From Bog-159 sp049511415 (lineage in GTDB: Bacteria; Acidobacteriota; Terriglobia; Bryobacterales; Bryobacteraceae): a stretch of DNA of 64,000 nucleotides. A program made the position numbers and the translations under genes. The DNA is taken from NCBI GenBank assembly GCA_049511415.1, contig JBEKYC010000034.1, forward strand, positions 37,310 through 101,309. Direction: 5' to 3'. The notes beneath the pieces were generated by a model, which was not told the origin of the DNA, did no database searches, and saw nothing but the letters and a program-made list of their open reading frames with translations. Positions 18,103 to 25,882 of the stretch are shown here, in pieces; the stretch's first letter is position 1; each line of letters opens with the position of its first letter.

Positions 18103-19178
18103 GCTTCGTGTGGCCGCGCCACATTAGTAAGACGAAGCGGATCGCCCGTGGTTAGGTGTTCTTTACGCCGGCAACCTAAGGTTGCACCCAGATACGAGAC
18201 CTGGTCTACCGAGGCCGTCCCCTGGATCGTCATCGTCAGGTTGGACGGATGCTGCGCGTCACACTTCGGCAATCCTGTGGGAACCGCCGGGACTTGAAAA
18301 TTGATCTGGTACAACCCGGCGTTGCCGCCGACCAGCCCCACGTAGCTCGGACTGCTGTATCCCGGCGCCGTGACTCCCGTGAACGAAAGTGTGAACGGCC
18401 GACTCACCGGAACACCCGATGCCGGAGTTCCCGATACGGTCGTCACGGTGGTGTCCGGCACACCCAAACCAAAGGCGTACGCGGTCAACACTTCGCCCGG
18501 GGTTGCCGGGCTGTCCGGTGACACACCGGTATAATTCGCGTGAGTGATTACGGGATAACAGGGGTAGGTCGAGTACACGCTGCCGCCGCCCAGCGTGACC
18601 GTAGGGACATTGTCGGTACAGGAGTTGAGTATGTGAACCTGATCCTCCACGGGGAAAACACGCAGACTCGCCCCGGTCCCCGCGCTCTCTGAGATGGTCA
18701 AGACTGCGTCGTTGATTCCCGGACAAGGATGCGCGGGACAGGTATTGTCGATACCCGGTGGATTGGGCATGAGGTTGAAGGGGATCTGCACCACCAGGTC
18801 GAAAGTCGCGTCTTCAGTAGGACAGGCGACCAGGTTCGCCGGCACGATGAAAGACACCGCAAAGCCGCGATCGCACGATAGCACGCCAGACCCGTCCAGC
18901 AAGGGCAACAGAATGGGCGTGGAGGCGCCGGACTGAAGTAAGGAGACGGATAGCCCGTTGAAGTTCGTTGGCAAAGGAAGCGCGGTCGCCACCTGGGTGG
19001 CATCGAATGAGGTGGTCAGCCCGTGCAGGGTGAGGTGCAAGACCTGTCCGGGGGCTACCAGGGGCGACCGCGCCGTTTGGTATCCCAAGTTGACGATAGA
19101 GGCACCAGTCTGTGCCCACATGGTTGACGAGGCAATCAGCGTTGCGGCGAGAAGCACGACGGAATGTTTTTGGCGCAT
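18099..19178 (-). CDS. Secreted TIGR03437-like protein
   Basis: 359 residues. The signal peptide is about residues 1-23 (VVLLAATLIASSTMWAQ). The mature part has two Ig-like beta segments. The second contains PGEVLTAYAFGLGVPDTTVT and YVGLVGGNAGLYQINFQVP, the signature of the domain TIGR03437 that is expanded in Solibacter and relatives; its role is unknown. Cysteines are frequent (CDRG, CPTED, CPAHPCPG), pointing to disulfides outside the cytoplasm. Its stop overlaps the PadR start, and its own start lies inside the end of the PEP-CTERM frame. No ribosome-binding site is visible, so it may depend on translation of the gene before it. Confidence 0.7.
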   Translation of the reverse strand: MRQKHSVVLLAATLIASSTMWAQTGASIVNLGYQTARSPLVAPGQVLHLTLHGLTTSFDATQVATALPLPTNFNGLSVSLLQSGASTPILLPLLDGSGVLSCDRGFAVSFIVPANLVACPTEDATFDLVVQIPFNLMPNPPGIDNTCPAHPCPGINDAVLTISESAGTGASLRVFPVEDQVHILNSCTDNVPTVTLGGGSVYSTYPCYPVITHANYTGVSPDSPATPGEVLTAYAFGLGVPDTTVTTVSGTPASGVPVSRPFTLSFTGVTAPGYSSPSYVGLVGGNAGLYQINFQVPAVPTGLPKCDAQHPSNLTMTIQGTASVDQVSYLGATLGCRRKEHLTTGDPLRLTNVARPHEA

Positions 19179-19927
19179 ATTCGGTGTAGTCTGCCGCGCC
19201 GGGAACCGGTTCCGTTACCGGAAACCCGCCGCCACCGCGCGCCGATTACCGCCAAACCGATCAGCAGCAGGCCCACCGTACCCGGTTCGGGCGTCGTAGA
19301 GGCCTTGCGGCAGTCCACCTGCATCACCCGCGCGCCCTCGCTTTGCGCGCCGTTGTCGCTCAGTAGCGAAGCCGAAAAGTCGTTGCTGATCTCCGTTCCC
19401 GGATAGCCGAACGTCACCCCATCGCCGATATTAGTCAGTTCGATCATCGCTTCCCCCGATCCGAACAGCGCCGCAGCCTGGTGCGGCGTCAAGCTCACAT
19501 CCGCGGACACTAGATCAATCGGACCGGAGTAAGAACCGCCACTGACCGATCCCGGCGTTAGTAACAGAGTGCCCGCGGGCAACCCCAGCCGCGTCGCATC
19601 CGGGTCGGATAACGGAATCGACACGGAGCCGTCGGCCGAAACCAGCGTCGCGCTGAACAGCCAGCCTTGCACATATCCGCCCGACGTGCCCGGGATCGAC
19701 TCCACCGGACCGCCCAGCGGCAGGCTGCCGATCACCATTTCAATCTCGCTCGGGTAGGTGGGCCGGCAAGGGCTCGCCCCGGGGTCCGTGATGTAAAACA
19801 GCAGGCTGTCGTTGTTGCCGAGGGTAACTTCCGCGGTGTTCGTCACATTCACAAGGTTCGCCAGCGCCGGCGATATAAGTACCAGAGGTAGGGCGCAAAT
19901 TAGGAAACGTGTCATCGAATTCTTCAT
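19136..19927 (-). CDS. PEP-CTERM exported protein with extra C-terminal tail
   Basis: 263 residues. A signal peptide (about residues 5-23, FLICALPLVLISPALA) precedes a beta-rich, Cys-poor mature part. Near the C-terminus there is a sorting signal: TPEPGTVGLLLIGLAVIGARWRR, that is PEP, a hydrophobic helix and a basic cluster. PEP-CTERM proteins are processed by exosortase and are linked to exopolysaccharide. Normally the protein ends within a few residues of the basic cluster, but here 29 more follow (from VSGNGTGS to CFSPQR), overlapping the next gene by 43 bases. No exosortase gene lies in the window. The start could also be the ATG four codons later. Confidence 0.8.
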   Translation of the reverse strand: MKNSMTRFLICALPLVLISPALANLVNVTNTAEVTLGNNDSLLFYITDPGASPCRPTYPSEIEMVIGSLPLGGPVESIPGTSGGYVQGWLFSATLVSADGSVSIPLSDPDATRLGLPAGTLLLTPGSVSGGSYSGPIDLVSADVSLTPHQAAALFGSGEAMIELTNIGDGVTFGYPGTEISNDFSASLLSDNGAQSEGARVMQVDCRKASTTPEPGTVGLLLIGLAVIGARWRRVSGNGTGSRRGRLHRICAKNIPSCFSPQR

Positions 19928-20014
19928 GGCTTTATATGAGAATTCTAGGGTGCGAACCGCTGCAGCCGACAGGGAAGGATGTACCGGTACAGCCGGGATT
20001 CGTAACGGTACACT

Positions 20015-20815
20015 TCAGACGTTCCGCGCCACCGCCCACGCCCGTGGAGTGGTACCAAAGGTGCGCCGGAACATCTCCACAAACGCGCTGGGCTGGCGGT
20101 AGCCGATCTCGTAAGCCACCAGCTTCACCGAACTGCCGCCCGCCAGAAGTTCCAGCGCCCGCATCAGCCGTGCCTGCCGCCGCCACGTCGCGAAATCGGC
20201 GCCCACCTCCGCGCGAAACAACCGTTCGATCGTGCGCACACTGGCGCCCGCGGCCGCGCACAGCGATTCGAGCGGCGGATTGTGCGCCTGGTGGGCAATC
20301 AGCGACAGCGCCACCGCCAGCGCCCGCGGATCTTTCGGCAGCGTCAGAGACACCGGCACATGCTCGGCTCTTTCAAGCTGCGCAACGATCAGGTCGCGCA
20401 GCGCCCCGTGTAGCGCCTGCCGCGCGCGAAGCTCTCCGATACGCACGGCTTCCAGAATCAGCTCGCGCAATAACGGCGAGACGTGCAGCACCGTGCATGA
20501 TTCCGGCAAACCCGCCGCCAGATGCCGGCGCAAATAAAGCGTGCGCATCGAAACCGCGGCCGGCATGCGGATGCGGTGCGTGGTCCGCGCCGGAATCCAG
20601 ATCGCGAATTGCGGTGGGATCAGCCAGAAGCTCTGTCCGGCCGAAACCTCCATCACGCCCCGCGTGGCATAAATCACCTGCGCCGCCCCGTGCGCGTGCT
20701 CCGGCACGTGGAAGTCCGGCGGGTATTCCCAAGCCAGCGTGGAAATCGAGACTCCCGGCCGCGGATCGTAATCGCGAATGAAGCCATGGCGCATCAGCGA
20801 TATATTATGGCGCAT
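20015..20815 (-). CDS. AraC-family regulator with cupin sensor
   Basis: 266 residues from the chosen start. The N-terminal cupin (about residues 25-110) has HVPEHAHGAAQVIYATRG. The C-terminal AraC domain (about residues 165-262) has two helix-turn-helices: LESLCAAAGASVRTIERLF and KLVAYEIGYRQPSAFVEMFR, followed by FGTTPRAW. This arrangement resembles the NimR/YdhC type, which often controls an adjacent exporter or enzyme. It is divergent from the lipocalin/VOC gene, with starts about 40 bases apart, so that gene is the most likely target. The start is uncertain: ATGs at 20860, 20815 and 20794 all lack a clear ribosome-binding site. Confidence 0.85.
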   Translation of the reverse strand: MRHNISLMRHGFIRDYDPRPGVSISTLAWEYPPDFHVPEHAHGAAQVIYATRGVMEVSAGQSFWLIPPQFAIWIPARTTHRIRMPAAVSMRTLYLRRHLAAGLPESCTVLHVSPLLRELILEAVRIGELRARQALHGALRDLIVAQLERAEHVPVSLTLPKDPRALAVALSLIAHQAHNPPLESLCAAAGASVRTIERLFRAEVGADFATWRRQARLMRALELLAGGSSVKLVAYEIGYRQPSAFVEMFRRTFGTTPRAWAVARNV

Positions 20816-20858
20816 GGCGGGCTTTACGACACCGGCCCCCATACGCCAGACTGTGTTC

Positions 20859-21797
20859 ATGCACTCCCGTTTGTGGCACTTGGGTCTTGCGATTCTGGCA
20901 GCCAGCGCCCTCCCCGCCGCCTCCGGCCCGTGCGGCGCCGCGCACGCCGATCTCGAATTCTTTCTGGGAGCCTGGGACGTATTGGACCAAAATGGGAGGT
21001 CCGCCGGAACCAGTCAGGTCGCCATCGGTATGGACGGCTGTACGGTGACCGAGACCTGGCAAGCCGCGGGCAGCTTCGGCGGCATCAACGTGCATGCCTA
21101 CAGCGCCGAAGAAAAGCGCTGGCACGCGTTGTATGTGGATAACCACGGGCACGTACACGCCTTCGTGGGCACAGCGGGCAATGACCGCGTCGAGTACACC
21201 GGCACAAGCCGGGATGAGACCGGCCGCGAAGTGCTGCACCGCATGAGTATTGCGCGCGGCGCCGATCGAAAAGTCGACGTGTGGTGGCGAAAATCCACCG
21301 ATAATGGAAAGACGTGGATCACGGCCTACCAGGCGGTTTACCGGGCCGCCCACGAATCAAAAACAGGAGAGCACTCCATGCTGGGGACACATAAACTCGT
21401 AGCATTTGCGGCCATTCGCGACCGCGACGCCGCGCGGAAATTCTATCGCGACACATTGGGATTGCGTCTGTTGGGCGAAGATCAGTTTGCCATGGTCTTC
21501 GACGCCAACGGCACCACCCTGCGCCTCACACCCGTGCCCGACTGGACGCCGCCCAAGTTCACGGTATTGGGGTGGGATGTGCCGGATATCGAAGCTGCCG
21601 TCACGGAACTCGAAGCCGCGGGCGTGACGTTCGAGCGCTTTCCGTGGATGAAAGATCAGAATGCCCACGGCATCTGGACTTCCCCCAGCGGCCCCGATGT
21701 CGCCCGCGTCCACGCGGGCGCCCGCGTCGCCTGGTTCAAGGATCCGGACGGCAACCTCCTGAGCGTCTCGCAACTGCCGAAGCCAGGCGCCCTTTAG
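20859..21797 (+). CDS. Exported lipocalin-like domain fused to a VOC/glyoxalase domain
   Basis: 312 residues. A signal peptide (about residues 1-21, LWHLGLAILAASALPAA) leads to a DUF1579-like beta-barrel (about residues 22-165; LEFFLGAWDVLDQNG). A VOC domain follows from MLGTHKLVAF (residue 174) to the end, with the typical DRDAARKFYRDTLGLRL and PDIEAAVTELEAAGV. The VOC part begins with an ATG at 21378 that has its own AGGAG 8 bases upstream, and the intervening codons (ESKTGEHS) look like former intergenic DNA. The fusion thus seems to stem from loss of a stop codon between two genes. Internal initiation would still give the VOC protein alone. Divergent from the AraC gene. Confidence 0.75.
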   Translation: MHSRLWHLGLAILAASALPAASGPCGAAHADLEFFLGAWDVLDQNGRSAGTSQVAIGMDGCTVTETWQAAGSFGGINVHAYSAEEKRWHALYVDNHGHVHAFVGTAGNDRVEYTGTSRDETGREVLHRMSIARGADRKVDVWWRKSTDNGKTWITAYQAVYRAAHESKTGEHSMLGTHKLVAFAAIRDRDAARKFYRDTLGLRLLGEDQFAMVFDANGTTLRLTPVPDWTPPKFTVLGWDVPDIEAAVTELEAAGVTFERFPWMKDQNAHGIWTSPSGPDVARVHAGARVAWFKDPDGNLLSVSQLPKPGAL

Positions 21798-21808
21798 CCC
21801 GCGCCGGG

Positions 21809-24520
21809 CTAGATCCCCGCGCCCTTCCGGGCCTGTTCGATCTCCGCCGCGCTCTCGGGAAAACCGTAGCCGTTGGCCCGCATTTTCTGCCAGGCTTCAA
21901 ACGCCGCCCGATACCATTGGCGCGCCTCAGCCTGCCTTCCAAACGTGCGGCAGGTTGCCGCCATCGTCGCGTATGCCCGCGGCAGTTCCCGCCAGGCATC
22001 CGGGCTGGCGCGCATGTCCCCGGCCACTGACTTCGACTTGACGATCCCATCCTGGGCCAGCGCCATCGATTCCTTTTCCTCGCCGGACCGCGCCAGGTTG
22101 TCCACCAGCCAACGCTCTACCTTGATCACCTCGAACTGGTGGACCGTGTTCTTCGGATCGGTCGCCGCCAGTTTCGTCAGATCCGCCAGTCCCCGCCGAA
22201 TCCAAAGGATCGACTCCCGGCTGGGATTCTTTCTCCCCAACAGCTTCCCCATCTGCGCCTCGCTCAACCCTTCGTAGAGTTGCAGGTCGGCGTTGTCGAG
22301 CTCGGCTTCACGCAGCGACCGGAAGATCTGCATCGCGCGGCGCAGGTAACTCAGGGCTTCTCTTGTCTCCTCGGGTCTCGAGAGCTCGTCCGCCCCATCG
22401 GAAAGATATTCGCCCAATTCAATCTGCGCGGTCTTATCGGACGGGTCTGCCGCCGCCAGCCGCTCCGCAATAGCGATGGCGCTGCGCACGTGCAGGCGCA
22501 GCTCGCTCCGGCCATGGCCCGGCGCCCGGTCCATCATATCGCTCAGCAGCCAGTGGCAGCGCGCCAGTTCCCGCTGCAGACCGGCGCTTCCCGGATTGGC
22601 GGCCGCACGCTGCTCGGTATCGGCCAGCGCCTTCTCGTACATCTCCATGCTCTGCTGCCAGTGTCCCTGCCGGAGGAGCACCCCGCCCAGCGTGTGGCGC
22701 GCCCCGGTCAGAGTCTGATAGTCTTCCGCCGTCTGCTGTCCGTGACGCAGGATCTCCTCTCCCGCCGCAATGGCCGCCCCGGCGTGCTCCGCGGCTTCCG
22801 GCAGCCGGTATTGCGCGCGGTAGAGCCGCGCCAGCCGCCATTCCGCGAATACCCTCACCTGTTCGACATTCCGGTTCCAAATCTTGGGTTGGCTCAGTTT
22901 GCCCGCCAGCGCGATGGCCGACTGCAAATTTTCAGCCCCTTCCGGTGCCCGCCCCAGATCCACCAGCACCGAGCCGGCTCGCGCCCGCAGCCACGCCAGC
23001 AGCAACCGATCGCCGGGCGCCGGCGCACCGTTCCGGCCTCGTCGCTCCAGCAGCCGCCCGCCCTTTTCGAAGCTGGCCACCGCGTCCGCGCTGCCGCCTT
23101 GCATTTCTCCCAGACGCAAATAGGTGGTGGCGAACTCCGTGGCCAGCGCCGCGTCGTCTCCGGCGTGCTGCGCCACCAGGCGCTTTAGGTAATCGTCCAC
23201 ATACGTCACCAGCGTCTGGCGCGCCTTCGCGGTGCCTGGTATATCCTTCAACTGGCCGTGCAGATCCACCAGCACCGTGCGCACAAACTCGCGCACCTGA
23301 TCGAAGCGTTCCCGCGCCGCGCGTGCCTCCCGGCCGGCGATCACCGTGCCGGTCACCAGCGACGCGGCTACCAGAAATCCGGCCGCCGCCGCCGTATTGT
23401 GCCGCTTTAGAAATTTGCCGCTGCGATAGATCAGTGTGTCGGCCCGCGCCCGCACCGGTAGGCCCTGCAGATGCCGCCGGATGTCTTCCGCCAACTGTTC
23501 CACCGAACCATACCGCCGCGACACATCTTTTTCGAGCGCCTTCAGAACGATATTGTCCAGGTCGCCCGCCAGCCGTTTGCGCGTGCGCGCCGGCAGGCTG
23601 ACCAGCGTGCTCGGCTTCACCGGTGTCGACTGGCAAATGACTCGTTCCATCTCCTGCAGGCTGTTGCTGGCAATCCGGTAAGGACGCTCGCCGGTCAGCA
23701 ATTCATAGAGGATGACACCCAACGAGTACACATCGCTCGCCGTCGTCACAGGCCCGCCTTGCACCTGCTCTGGACTGGCGTATTCCGGAGTCATCATCAG
23801 GCGCGAGGTGAGCGCCGGGTCACCCAGCGCCGGATCGCCCAGCTTCGCCAGGCCGAAATCCAGCAGCTTGATGCCGCCGTCCGGCGTCACCAGAATATTG
23901 GCCGGCTTTAGGTCCCGGTGGATCACCAGATTCCGGTGCGCGTACTGTACCGCGTCGCAAACGCTTTGCATCAGGCCCAGCCGCTCCGGAATCGATAGCC
24001 CGCCATCCCGTGCGTACTGCGTAATGGGCACGCCCTCCACGTACTCCATCACCAGGTAGGGCACGCCCTGACTGGTTCCTCCATCCAGAAGCCGCGCGAT
24101 CCCAGGATGTTCCAGGTTCGCCAGAATCTGCCTTTCCGATCGAAACCGCGCCACCGCCTCCGTGCCGGCCAGCACTCGCGGGATTACCTTGATCGCCACC
24201 TGCTTGCGAAACTGATCGTCCTCGCGTACCGCCCGGTACACCGAGCCCATGCCGCCGACGCCCAGCAGGCTGGCTACCCTGTAGGGTCCGAGCCAGCTTC
24301 CGACCAGCGGATCGCCCGTTAGAGAAGCGGCCACCGAAGCGATCGCCCCCTTGGCCGTGGGCAACCCTTCACCGGCGTGCTCCAGCAGCGACGCCACCTC
24401 CCGCCGCAGATCTTCATTGGAACATTCCCGCTCCATGAAGCCCGCCTGCTCGTGGAGCGGCAGTTCCGCGCAGCGCACAAATAACCGCTCGACTTCAGCC
24501 CATTGTTCCGGATTCAGCAT
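21809..24520 (-). CDS. Ser/Thr protein kinase with membrane helix and TPR sensor part
   Basis: 903 residues. The kinase domain (about residues 80-350) has all motifs: GVGGMGSVY (87-95), VAIK with Lys111, HRDLKPAN (201-208), DFG (221-223) and the APE-like TPEYASPEQ. One transmembrane helix lies at about 375-395 (AAAAGFLVAASLVTGTVIAG). The C-terminal 500 residues are Leu/Ala-rich helical repeats (TPR-like; YLRLGEMQGGSADAVASFEK, ARHTLGGVLLRQGHWQQS). Such kinases are numerous in Acidobacteria and often work with ECF sigma factors, though none is adjacent. It starts MLNPEQWAEVERLF, which is the usual N-terminal helix of the group. Substrate unknown. Confidence 0.92.
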   Translation of the reverse strand: MLNPEQWAEVERLFVRCAELPLHEQAGFMERECSNEDLRREVASLLEHAGEGLPTAKGAIASVAASLTGDPLVGSWLGPYRVASLLGVGGMGSVYRAVREDDQFRKQVAIKVIPRVLAGTEAVARFRSERQILANLEHPGIARLLDGGTSQGVPYLVMEYVEGVPITQYARDGGLSIPERLGLMQSVCDAVQYAHRNLVIHRDLKPANILVTPDGGIKLLDFGLAKLGDPALGDPALTSRLMMTPEYASPEQVQGGPVTTASDVYSLGVILYELLTGERPYRIASNSLQEMERVICQSTPVKPSTLVSLPARTRKRLAGDLDNIVLKALEKDVSRRYGSVEQLAEDIRRHLQGLPVRARADTLIYRSGKFLKRHNTAAAAGFLVAASLVTGTVIAGREARAARERFDQVREFVRTVLVDLHGQLKDIPGTAKARQTLVTYVDDYLKRLVAQHAGDDAALATEFATTYLRLGEMQGGSADAVASFEKGGRLLERRGRNGAPAPGDRLLLAWLRARAGSVLVDLGRAPEGAENLQSAIALAGKLSQPKIWNRNVEQVRVFAEWRLARLYRAQYRLPEAAEHAGAAIAAGEEILRHGQQTAEDYQTLTGARHTLGGVLLRQGHWQQSMEMYEKALADTEQRAAANPGSAGLQRELARCHWLLSDMMDRAPGHGRSELRLHVRSAIAIAERLAAADPSDKTAQIELGEYLSDGADELSRPEETREALSYLRRAMQIFRSLREAELDNADLQLYEGLSEAQMGKLLGRKNPSRESILWIRRGLADLTKLAATDPKNTVHQFEVIKVERWLVDNLARSGEEKESMALAQDGIVKSKSVAGDMRASPDAWRELPRAYATMAATCRTFGRQAEARQWYRAAFEAWQKMRANGYGFPESAAEIEQARKGAGI

Positions 24521-24547
24521 GCCGGCTTAATCGGTGTGGATCGGTGT

Positions 24548-25837
24548 TCATCGGTGGCCCGTATCGGTTTTCGTCAAACTGGCTAAAGCGCTCTTCGCCA
24601 CCTTCGCAACCACATGATACTGCGGATCGACCACCTCGGCTATGTCATACCGCATCGCCGTGCCCAGCACCACCGCCGATTCGTTAGCCGTCAATTTGTA
24701 GTCGTGTGCCAGCCAGTCGGCTAGCTGCGCTGTGGCCTGCTGCATGGCGTCGCCCACCGATCCGGCAATCCCCATCGACATCAGGTAATCGCCGTTTTCG
24801 GCCCGCGGCCCACCCGTCGAGTAATTCTTCACCACATCAACTGTAAACTCCACATCCATGGAAGTTTCCAATGCGTCGCCGGTCAGCTCACCGTCGCCTT
24901 GAGCCGCGTGCCCGTCGCCTAGGAAGAACAGCGCGCCCGGCTGATTCACCGGCAGGTATACGCTGGCTCCCTCCCGGATCTGGTTGTAGTCCATGTTGCC
25001 GCCAAAGCTGCCCAGGTATCCGGTGCGGAACGACTGCTTGTTGCTCGGCGCCACCGCCATGCACCCCAGCATCGGCTGCAGCTTGACCGTATAGTTCTTC
25101 AAATGCTCGGAGGGCTTCGCCAGCATCGCCACACCGTGCTCCCGGTCGAGCTTCCACTCCGAATCGAACTTCTCGTCGTACTTGGCATCGCGTACGTAAT
25201 CCGGCGTAACCGCATTGCCGGCGATCTCGCTGCCGCTTTGCGCGCTGTCCCGGTTCAGGCGGACTTTGTTCAGATGGATCACCAGCGTGTCGCCCGGAAA
25301 CGCTCCCTCAATATAAAACGGACCCGTTTCCGGATTACCTCCCTGTGAATGCCGCACCCCGTTCTTATCCACGCCCCCCGCGTCCACCGTCCACGTGCGC
25401 ACCGTATCGCCCGGGAAAATGTGCATCACGGGCGGTATCGCGCCGGAGAACTGCCGGTGAAATTCGGTGGGTTCGAAATCGTGCACCGTCGGAGTCGCCG
25501 GCCGCTGCGCCGGCCGTTTCGCCGTCCACGTCACCTTTTCCTTGCCAAACCACACCGCATCGCCCGACAGCGTGCCGCCTTGTGCCACCCCATGAAACGT
25601 GCCAAACTCCTGCCCTCCTGGCCGCGTTGCTTTGAAGTCCAGCACGTCGCCTTTGAAGGTCCCTTCAAACTTCAATTCGTTCAAATTACCGGTCAATTTC
25701 TCACCTTCTACTTTAAGATTGACGCCGGCATAAATTTCATCGTTAAACCGGTGCGCGGTGAACTCCCAATCGCCCGATATATCGGCGGCGAAACCGATCA
25801 GGCGCACGGCGAGCAGGCTGAGTAACAAGCGTTTCAT
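24548..25837 (-). CDS. Exported acetamidase/formamidase-family protein with N-terminal beta domain
   Basis: 429 residues. A signal peptide (about residues 1-17) is followed by a small beta domain (about residues 18-108; DISGDWEFTAHRFNDEIYAG). The acetamidase/formamidase domain runs from about residue 125 to the end: GDTVRTWTVDAGGVDKNG, GPFYIEGAFPGDTLVIHL, MLGCMAVAP and FLGDGHAAQGDGE. Members hydrolyse formamide or other short amides, usually in the cytoplasm. The signal peptide and added domain suggest a different, envelope-located substrate. It is upstream of the TPR kinase on the same strand with a 27-base gap. Function beyond the family level is not inferred. Confidence 0.85.
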   Translation of the reverse strand: MKRLLLSLLAVRLIGFAADISGDWEFTAHRFNDEIYAGVNLKVEGEKLTGNLNELKFEGTFKGDVLDFKATRPGGQEFGTFHGVAQGGTLSGDAVWFGKEKVTWTAKRPAQRPATPTVHDFEPTEFHRQFSGAIPPVMHIFPGDTVRTWTVDAGGVDKNGVRHSQGGNPETGPFYIEGAFPGDTLVIHLNKVRLNRDSAQSGSEIAGNAVTPDYVRDAKYDEKFDSEWKLDREHGVAMLAKPSEHLKNYTVKLQPMLGCMAVAPSNKQSFRTGYLGSFGGNMDYNQIREGASVYLPVNQPGALFFLGDGHAAQGDGELTGDALETSMDVEFTVDVVKNYSTGGPRAENGDYLMSMGIAGSVGDAMQQATAQLADWLAHDYKLTANESAVVLGTAMRYDIAEVVDPQYHVVAKVAKSALASLTKTDTGHR

Positions 25838-25882
25838 GTTGGTTCTCCTTGGGTTGTGACGCGCCCGTGGGCGCTAAGTTAG

